A stretch of 10,583 bases of DNA, taken from assembly GCA_021783385.1 (NCBI GenBank), contig JAJXTX010000080.1, positions 1 through 10,583 of the forward strand, written 5' to 3'. Origin of the DNA: Pseudomonadota bacterium. GTDB lineage: Bacteria > Pseudomonadota > Gammaproteobacteria > Xanthomonadales > Rhodanobacteraceae. Position 1 is the stretch's first letter; every line of letters begins with the position of its first letter. A model generated the notes under the pieces. That model searched no databases. It was not told the origin of the DNA and was given only the letters and a program-made list of their open reading frames with translations. Position numbers and translations under genes: made by a program. Below, in pieces: positions 6,624 to 10,583 of the stretch.

Positions 6624-6647
6624 GAAAGTGCGAACTGCGTCACTTTC
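6624..6647. promoter_or_regulatory. Dyad GAAAGTG-N10-CACTTTC, candidate activator site
   Basis: Two perfect 7-base inverted arms are separated by ten bases. The dyad lies about 154-177 bases upstream of the predicted sigma-54 start of the pilus operon, the usual distance for an enhancer-binding-protein site. A CATAAT hexamer (minus strand, 6618-6613) sits next to it, so a sigma-70 role or a hairpin is an alternative. Confidence 0.4.
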
Positions 6648-6710
6648 CACGGCGCGCCGTCACCCAGTCTTCACGAAAGAATGGGGCGCACCGCACACAA
6701 AGGATGTTTT

Positions 6711-6728
6711 TGTAAAGGATGCTTGACA
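6711..6728. promoter_or_regulatory. Operator O1, TGTAAAG-N4-CTTGACA
   Basis: Inverted arms TGTAAAG (6711-6717) and CTTGACA (6722-6728) flank a 4-base spacer. The right arm contains the TTGACA -35 box of the module promoter, so a bound protein would block RNA polymerase. It matches O2 at 13 of 14 arm positions. The likely ligand is the XRE protein encoded at 7440-7661. Confidence 0.6.
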
Positions 6729-6752
6729 TGAGCGCCGAGGGTTCTCTACGCT
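6723..6752 (+). promoter_or_regulatory. Promoter of the membrane protein/XRE/hydrolase/ABC module
   Basis: A perfect -35 TTGACA (6723-6728) is followed after 18 bases by TACGCT (6747-6752), a moderate -10 box. The predicted start near 6759 gives a leader of about 35 bases before ATG at 6795. The -35 lies in O1 and the start point at the edge of O2, a layout suited to repression. Confidence 0.55.
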
Positions 6753-6757
6753 GCGTT

Positions 6758-6775
6758 TGTCAAGGTCGCTTGACA
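6758..6775. promoter_or_regulatory. Operator O2, TGTCAAG-N4-CTTGACA
   Basis: A perfect 7-base inverted repeat with a 4-base spacer (GTCG), centred 47 bases downstream of O1 and covering the predicted transcription start. Two copies of one dyad around one promoter are unlikely by chance and point to a dimeric HTH repressor. Confidence 0.65.
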
Positions 6776-6794
6776 TTGCCGACAGGAGCCTCCC

Positions 6795-7406
6795 ATGCAG
6801 CAACGTCGCCCGGTTCACCAGCGCTACCAGCGCGAGTTCTGGCCTGCAATGGCGGCCTATATGCTGATCATGTTGCTGCTGTGGCCGCTGCTGCCGCGCG
6901 TGCACAGCGAGCTGTTGAAGGTCGGGCTGGCGGTCTTGCCGGTGCTGCCGGTGCTGTTCGTGGTGCGTGCGATGGTGCGGATGGTGCTGGGCGGCGACGA
7001 GTTGGAGCAGCGCATTCACCTGATCGGCCTGGCGATCGCGGCCACCGTGGTCAGCATGCTCAGCCTGATCGGCGGCTTCCTCGCTGCGGCCGGCGTCGTC
7101 ACGCTCGACGGCAGCATCCTGATCGGGGTCTGGCCACTGCTGGTGGTGCTGTATGCCGCCGGGCGCAGCTGGGCCAGCCGGCGTTACGGCGCCGGTGGCG
7201 ATGTGCTGTGCGATAGCGGCACCCGCCGGCACTGGCGCCTGCTGCTGACGGCGCTGGCACTGCTCGTCATCGCCGCGGTCGCGCGCCATCAGCTGGGCGA
7301 CGAGCAGCTGGGCATGCTCTGCGGCACGGCGGCAGGGCTGGCGCTGGTGGCCTTGATGCAGGCGCTCCGGCGCCGGCGCCGGGACGATGCTGACGAAACG
7401 CCGTGA
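6795..7406 (+). CDS. Polytopic inner membrane protein of unknown function
   Basis: I do not recognise a characterised homologue. The 203-residue protein begins with a basic stretch (QQRRPVHQRYQREF) and then shows about four hydrophobic segments (roughly 16-33, 43-62, 76-98, 107-124), a soluble linker with two Cys-flanking charged patches (RSWASRRY...CDSGTRRHW, 124-147) and two more segments (147-163, 171-190), ending in RRRRRDD. The first 130 residues look like the compact four-helix membrane proteins often encoded next to small XRE regulators; the last two helices seem to be an extension. CAGGAG six bases before ATG supports the start. It is the first gene of the module, 33 bases before the XRE gene, behind the operator pair. 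A sensor or modulator of the regulator, or a partner of the exporter, are possible roles, both inferred. Confidence 0.75.
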   Translation: MQQRRPVHQRYQREFWPAMAAYMLIMLLLWPLLPRVHSELLKVGLAVLPVLPVLFVVRAMVRMVLGGDELEQRIHLIGLAIAATVVSMLSLIGGFLAAAGVVTLDGSILIGVWPLLVVLYAAGRSWASRRYGAGGDVLCDSGTRRHWRLLLTALALLVIAAVARHQLGDEQLGMLCGTAAGLALVALMQALRRRRRDDADETP

Positions 7407-7439
7407 AACCGTCACAGCGGCAGACAATGGCGGCACGTC

Positions 7440-7661
7440 ATGATTAACCATGTGCGCGAACTGCGTGGCGAGCAGGGCTGGTCGCAGGCGGATCTGGCCG
7501 AGCAGCTGGCGGTGTCGCGGCAGACCATCAACGCGATCGAGACCGGCAAGTACGATCCCAGCCTGCCGCTGGCGTTCAGGATCGCGCGGCTGTTTGGCCG
7601 TCCGATCGAATCGATTTTCGTACCGGGTGAGGAGCAGGGGCATGGCTTTGAAGGGACGTAG
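7440..7661 (+). CDS. Small XRE-family HTH transcriptional regulator
   Basis: The 73-residue protein is almost entirely one Cro/CI-type HTH domain: VRELRGEQGWSQADLAEQL (5-23) with the first HTH helix at about 15-23, then the recognition segment VSRQTINAIETGKYDPS (25-41), a pattern shared by a large family of short bacterial regulators. There is no extra ligand-binding domain, so signalling must come from a partner or from protein level. Upstream of ATG at 7440 no convincing SD is visible; GACAAT (7423-7428) could be a -10 of an internal promoter giving a near-leaderless message, but no good -35 goes with it. It overlaps the hydrolase start by 20 bases. It probably binds the two TGTMAAG-N4-CTTGACA dyads upstream of the module and represses it together with its own synthesis. 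Confidence 0.9.
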   Translation: MINHVRELRGEQGWSQADLAEQLAVSRQTINAIETGKYDPSLPLAFRIARLFGRPIESIFVPGEEQGHGFEGT

Positions 7662-9216
7662 CGCGATGCGCATCGGCGCGGTGGCCGTAGCGCTGGGCTT
7701 GCTGGCCTGGAACCACTTCCACGTTCGCGAGCGCACCGTGGCGACCACGCCAGCTGCAGCGCCGGCCACGGCGGGCGCGCCATTGCCGCCGGCGAAACCG
7801 CGCAGCTGGACGCTGGGCCGCGTCACCCTGCGCGCGTGCGAACTGCAGCAGCCGAACAGCGGCCTCAGCACGGCCGCCTGGTGCGCGAAGTTTCCGGTGC
7901 CGGAAAACCGCGCCGATCCGCACAGCCGCGTGATCGAACTCAACCTGGCACTGCTGCGCTCGCGCGCGCAGGTGGCCGATCGCGACATGCTGGTGTTCCT
8001 GGCCGGCGGCCCCGGCCAGGCGGCCACCGACTCGGCCGGCACGGTGGCCGCGGTGCTGCAGTCGCTGCTGGCGCATCGCAACGTGCTGCTGCTCGACCAG
8101 CGCGGCACCGGCGGCTCCAACGCGTTGACCTGCCCCTCCTCCGATGACGCCAGCGGGCAGGACGACAGCGCCGGCTTCGATCCGGCCAGGCTGCGCGCCG
8201 CGGTGGCCAGCTGCCTGCGCCAGGTGCAGACGCACGCCGATCCGCGCTACTACACCACCACCATCGCGGCGCAGGATCTGGAAGACGTGCGCAAGGCGCT
8301 GGGCGCGCCGCGGTTCGACCTGATCGGTGTGTCCTACGGCACGCGCATGGCGCAGCAGTACCTGATGCATTACCCGGACGCGGTGCGCAGCGTGGTGCTG
8401 GACAGCGTGGTTCCCAATCCGCTGGTGCTGGGTGAAACCTTCGCGCAGAACCTCGATCAGGCGCTCAAGGCGCAGTTCGCCCGCTGCACTGCCGAGCCGG
8501 CCTGCAAACAGAAGTTCGGCGATCCGGACCAGACGCTGTACCAGCTGCGCGACACGCTGCGTGCGAACCCGCACCAGGTGAGCTTTCGCGATCCGGAAAC
8601 CTACCAGACGGTGAAGCGGGTGCTCAGCGAGGACTCGCTGGCCAGCGTGGTGCGCATGTTCGCCTACACACCGGCCACCGCCGCGCTGCTGCCGCTGTCG
8701 ATCGACGCGGCGGCGCACGGCGACGTCGGCCCGCTGCTGGGGCAGGCGAAGATCCTCTCCGGTGACCTGGCCGACCTGATGGGCAGCGGCATGCAGTACT
8801 CGGTGATCTGCAGCGAGGACGCCGACCTGCTCAGGCCGCGCCCGCAGGACGCCAACACCATCCTCGGCACGCACATGATCGACGCGCTGAAGGCGGTCTG
8901 CTCGGTGTGGCCCAAGGGCACGCGTCCGGTCGACTTCCACCAGCCGCTGAAATCCGGCAAGCCGATGCTGCTGCTGGCCGGCCAGTACGATCCGGTAACG
9001 CCACCGCGCTACGCCGAGGAAGTGGCCAAGGGCCTCACCGACGCGCGCGTGCTGGTGCTGCGGGGGCAGGCGCACAGCGTGATGGCGGCCGGCTGCGCGC
9101 CGCAGCTGATCCAGCACTTTGTCGAAAGACTCGACCCCAAGACGCTTGACGCGAGCTGCCTGAAGCGGCTGCGGCCCACGCCGATCTTCATCGACTTCAA
9201 CGGTTCAACCCCTTAA
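7642..9216 (+). CDS. Membrane-anchored alpha/beta hydrolase, S33/TAP-like (tripeptidyl aminopeptidase type)
   Basis: The start at 7642 is chosen for GGTGAGGAG seven bases upstream, giving 524 residues; ATG 7666 is an alternative, and further upstream codons lie in the XRE gene. A hydrophobic segment (about 10-23) after basic residues, followed by an Ala/Pro linker (33-52), suggests a signal-anchor with the catalytic domain in the periplasm. The alpha/beta fold shows GGPGQ (122-126, oxyanion loop), LLLDQRGTGGS (149-159), the nucleophile elbow GVSYG with Ser231, Asp450 in LLLAGQYDPVTPP and His478 in LRGQAHSV, so the triad is complete. The C-terminal TAP-like domain is present. Cys pairs in the lid and C-terminal parts fit an oxidising compartment. 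Family members cleave N-terminal peptides, proline residues or ester/amide substrates. The next gene begins 11 bases after its stop, so it may process or detoxify what the exporter handles; the substrate is unknown. Confidence 0.92.
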   Translation: MALKGRSAMRIGAVAVALGLLAWNHFHVRERTVATTPAAAPATAGAPLPPAKPRSWTLGRVTLRACELQQPNSGLSTAAWCAKFPVPENRADPHSRVIELNLALLRSRAQVADRDMLVFLAGGPGQAATDSAGTVAAVLQSLLAHRNVLLLDQRGTGGSNALTCPSSDDASGQDDSAGFDPARLRAAVASCLRQVQTHADPRYYTTTIAAQDLEDVRKALGAPRFDLIGVSYGTRMAQQYLMHYPDAVRSVVLDSVVPNPLVLGETFAQNLDQALKAQFARCTAEPACKQKFGDPDQTLYQLRDTLRANPHQVSFRDPETYQTVKRVLSEDSLASVVRMFAYTPATAALLPLSIDAAAHGDVGPLLGQAKILSGDLADLMGSGMQYSVICSEDADLLRPRPQDANTILGTHMIDALKAVCSVWPKGTRPVDFHQPLKSGKPMLLLAGQYDPVTPPRYAEEVAKGLTDARVLVLRGQAHSVMAAGCAPQLIQHFVERLDPKTLDASCLKRLRPTPIFIDFNGSTP

Positions 9217-9227
9217 GGAGCGGCGCC

Positions 9228-9962
9228 ATGATCGAGGTTAGCGACCTGCACAAGGCGTTCGGTGCGGTGAAGGCCGTCGATGGCGTCAGCTTCAGTGCCC
9301 GCGACGGCGAGATCACCGGCCTGCTCGGCCCCAATGGCGCCGGCAAGACCACCACGCTGCGCATGCTCTACACGCTGATGGCGCCGGACCGCGGCCAGGT
9401 GCTGGTGGACGGCATCGACGCGGCGCGCGATCCGCTGGCCGTGCGCCGCCAGCTCGGTGTACTGCCGGATGCGCGCGGGCTGTACAAGCGGCTTACCGCA
9501 CGCGAGAACATCGACTACTTCGGGCGCCTGCACGGCCTGCCGGAGGCGCTGCTGGCGAGCCGCCGCGAGGCGCTGATCCAGGCGCTGGAGATGGCCGACA
9601 TCGGCGACCGCCGCACCGAGGGTTTCTCGCAGGGTCAGCGCGTGAAGACGGCGATCGCGCGGGCGCTGGTGCACGATCCGCGCAACGTGATCCTGGATGA
9701 GCCGACCAACGGGCTGGACGTGATGGCCACCCGCGCGCTGCGCCAGTTCATGATGCGGCTGAAGGCGGAGGGCCGCTGCGTGCTGTTTTCCAGCCACATC
9801 ATGCAGGAGGTGGCGGCGCTATGCGATCGCATCGTGGTGATCGCGCACGGCCGCGTGGTGGCCGACGAATCGCCGGACGCGCTGCGCGCGCAGACCGGCG
9901 AGAACAACCTGGAGGATGCGTTCGTGAAGATCATCGGCAGCGACGAGGGGTTGGCCGCATGA
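9228..9962 (+). CDS. natA: ABC transporter ATP-binding protein, NatA type
   Basis: The 244-residue nucleotide-binding subunit has Walker A GPNGAGKTT (34-42), signature FSQGQ (133-137) in place of LSGGQ, Walker B VILDEPTNGLD (154-164) and the switch His190 in SSHIM. The Q-loop region reads GVLPDARGLYKRLTARENI, with Asp81 where many ABC ATPases have Gln; this and FSQGQ are typical of NatA-like exporters. NatA powers the NatB permease, described for Na+ export in Bacillus, though the wider family moves varied substrates. AAGGAG overlaps the hydrolase stop (9215-9220) seven bases before ATG. The gene overlaps the permease by ATGA (9959-9962), so the two subunits are made together. The symbol rests on family resemblance; sodium transport is not implied. 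Confidence 0.92.
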   Translation: MIEVSDLHKAFGAVKAVDGVSFSARDGEITGLLGPNGAGKTTTLRMLYTLMAPDRGQVLVDGIDAARDPLAVRRQLGVLPDARGLYKRLTARENIDYFGRLHGLPEALLASRREALIQALEMADIGDRRTEGFSQGQRVKTAIARALVHDPRNVILDEPTNGLDVMATRALRQFMMRLKAEGRCVLFSSHIMQEVAALCDRIVVIAHGRVVADESPDALRAQTGENNLEDAFVKIIGSDEGLAA

Positions 9963-10583
9963 GCGCCGACAGCCGCCAGTCGGCGCCGCGTCGCCGCGCC
10001 TTCGCCACCGTGTTCCTGAAGGAGGTGCGCGAAAACCTGCGCGACCGCCGCACCCTGATCAGCGCGTTTCTTACCGGCCCGCTGCTGGGGCCGATCCTGT
10101 TCGTGATGCTGCTCAACGTCACCCTCAGCCGCGAGCTGGACAAGGCCGGGCAGCCGCTGCCGGTGCCGGTGATCGGTGCCGAATACGCGCCGAACCTGAT
10201 CGACGCGCTCAAGCAGGGTGGCGTAGTGCCGGGCGCATCAGTCGCCGATCCGGGCAAGGCGGTGCGCGATCAGGACGCCGACGTGGTGCTGCGTATTGCC
10301 TCCAGCTACGGCCACGCCTGGCGCTTGGGCCAGCCGGTGCAGGTGGAGCTGTTCTACGACTCCTCGCAGCGCGATGCCGGCACCGCGGTGCAGCGGGTGA
10401 CCCAACTGGTGGAGAGCTATGCGCGCCAGCAGGGCGCGATGCGGCTGGTGGCGCGGGGCATCTCGCCGAGCACCGCGTGGCCGCTGCAGGTGGCCCGGCG
10501 CGACCAGGCCACGCCGCAGTCGCGCGCGGTGCTGCTGTTCGCGATGCTGCCGTACTTCTTCGTGATCACCATTTTCATGGGCG
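9959..10583 (+). CDS. natB: ABC-2 type permease, NatB-like (3' truncated by window)
   Basis: The first 208 residues are visible; the frame stays open to the window edge. Start ATG 9959 overlaps the NatA stop as ATGA, with GAGGGG eight bases upstream. After a cytoplasmic head (AFATVFLKEVRENLRDRRTL, 14-33) comes TM1 (about 33-55), then a large extracytoplasmic domain of about 130 residues (56-187; for example VPVIGAEYAPNLIDAL and QVELFYDSSQRDAG), then the beginning of TM2 (LLFAMLPYFFVITIFMG). This order, with a domain inserted between TM1 and TM2, is that of NatB/ABC-2 family permeases. It should form the membrane channel for the ATPase encoded just before it. Its substrate cannot be judged from this part. 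Confidence 0.9.
   Translation, partial: MSADSRQSAPRRRAFATVFLKEVRENLRDRRTLISAFLTGPLLGPILFVMLLNVTLSRELDKAGQPLPVPVIGAEYAPNLIDALKQGGVVPGASVADPGKAVRDQDADVVLRIASSYGHAWRLGQPVQVELFYDSSQRDAGTAVQRVTQLVESYARQQGAMRLVARGISPSTAWPLQVARRDQATPQSRAVLLFAMLPYFFVITIFMG

Larger units (their letters stand above)
6373..6794. other. 422-base divergent control region without a gene
   Basis: This stretch separates the pilus operon (minus) from the membrane-protein/XRE module (plus). No open frame with a credible SD and protein pattern was found. It contains a sigma-54-type promoter, a possible Clp-like site and an upstream dyad for the left operon, a perfect 12-bp palindrome ACGGCGCGCCGT (6649-6660), and two operator-like dyads around a TTGACA promoter for the right module. 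Each is listed or discussed separately. Confidence 0.7.

Noticed and set aside
6649..6660. Perfect palindrome ACGGCGCGCCGT as an operator
   Set aside because: GC-only alternating palindromes are common in high-GC DNA. No second copy was found nearby to support binding.
6660..8120. Long minus-strand open frame (486 codons) opposite the membrane protein, XRE and hydrolase genes
   Set aside because: The translation is a low-complexity run of His, Gln and Arg typical of antisense to high-GC genes. The plus strand has clear domains, SD sites and operon spacing.
7576..9117. Long minus-strand open frame (513 codons) opposite the hydrolase gene
   Set aside because: Arg/His/Ala/Gly-rich translation without any recognisable motif, fully antisense to a hydrolase with an intact catalytic triad.

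Overview
The window is high-GC DNA (one hand-counted 60-base line in the hydrolase gene is about 70% GC). Gene content and style suggest a gammaproteobacterium of the Xanthomonadales/Lysobacterales, probably near Rhodanobacter, Dyella or Frateuria. That placement is inferred from protein style only, with no marker gene. Nothing phage-like, no tRNA or rRNA and no CRISPR array was seen.

Layout. (1) 3-443, plus: the C-terminal part of an FAD/NAD(P)H oxidoreductase of the ferredoxin-NADP reductase superfamily. (2) 444-723: a control region with a good CRP/Clp-type dyad and a hairpin directly before a Shine-Dalgarno sequence. (3) 724-1092, plus: a very small secreted fimbrial-type subunit that converges on the next block. 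(4) 1132-6372, minus: a complete four-gene chaperone-usher pilus operon, read right to left as major pilin, chaperone, usher, two-domain tip adhesin. The last three genes are joined by two ATGA stop/start overlaps. A hairpin separates the pilin from the chaperone and may set pilin excess. (5) 6373-6794: a 422-base divergent control region. (6) 6795-10583 and beyond, plus: a tightly packed module of polytopic membrane protein, small XRE regulator, membrane-anchored S33/TAP-type alpha/beta hydrolase, NatA-type ABC ATPase and NatB-type ABC-2 permease (cut by the window end).

The divergent region is the richest part. On the minus strand it carries a near-consensus sigma-54 promoter (GG-N10-GC, with TGGCAC and TTGC boxes) about 110 bases before the pilin start. 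A 7+7 dyad lies about 150-180 bases upstream of the predicted start site, where a sigma-54 activator would bind. On the plus strand two copies of an 18-bp dyad, TGTMAAG-N4-CTTGACA, bracket a TTGACA promoter for the module. This is the arrangement expected for autorepression by the small XRE protein.

How the parts work together. The pilus genes form a self-sufficient secretion and assembly line: pilins and adhesin enter the periplasm, the chaperone donates a strand, the usher polymerises them and the adhesin sits at the tip. The small orphan fimbrial subunit may add to it under separate, possibly c-di-GMP/Clp-linked, control. The right-hand module looks like an export or envelope-defence unit in which an XRE repressor controls an ABC-2 exporter, an extracytoplasmic hydrolase and a membrane protein. 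Its substrate cannot be read from the sequence.
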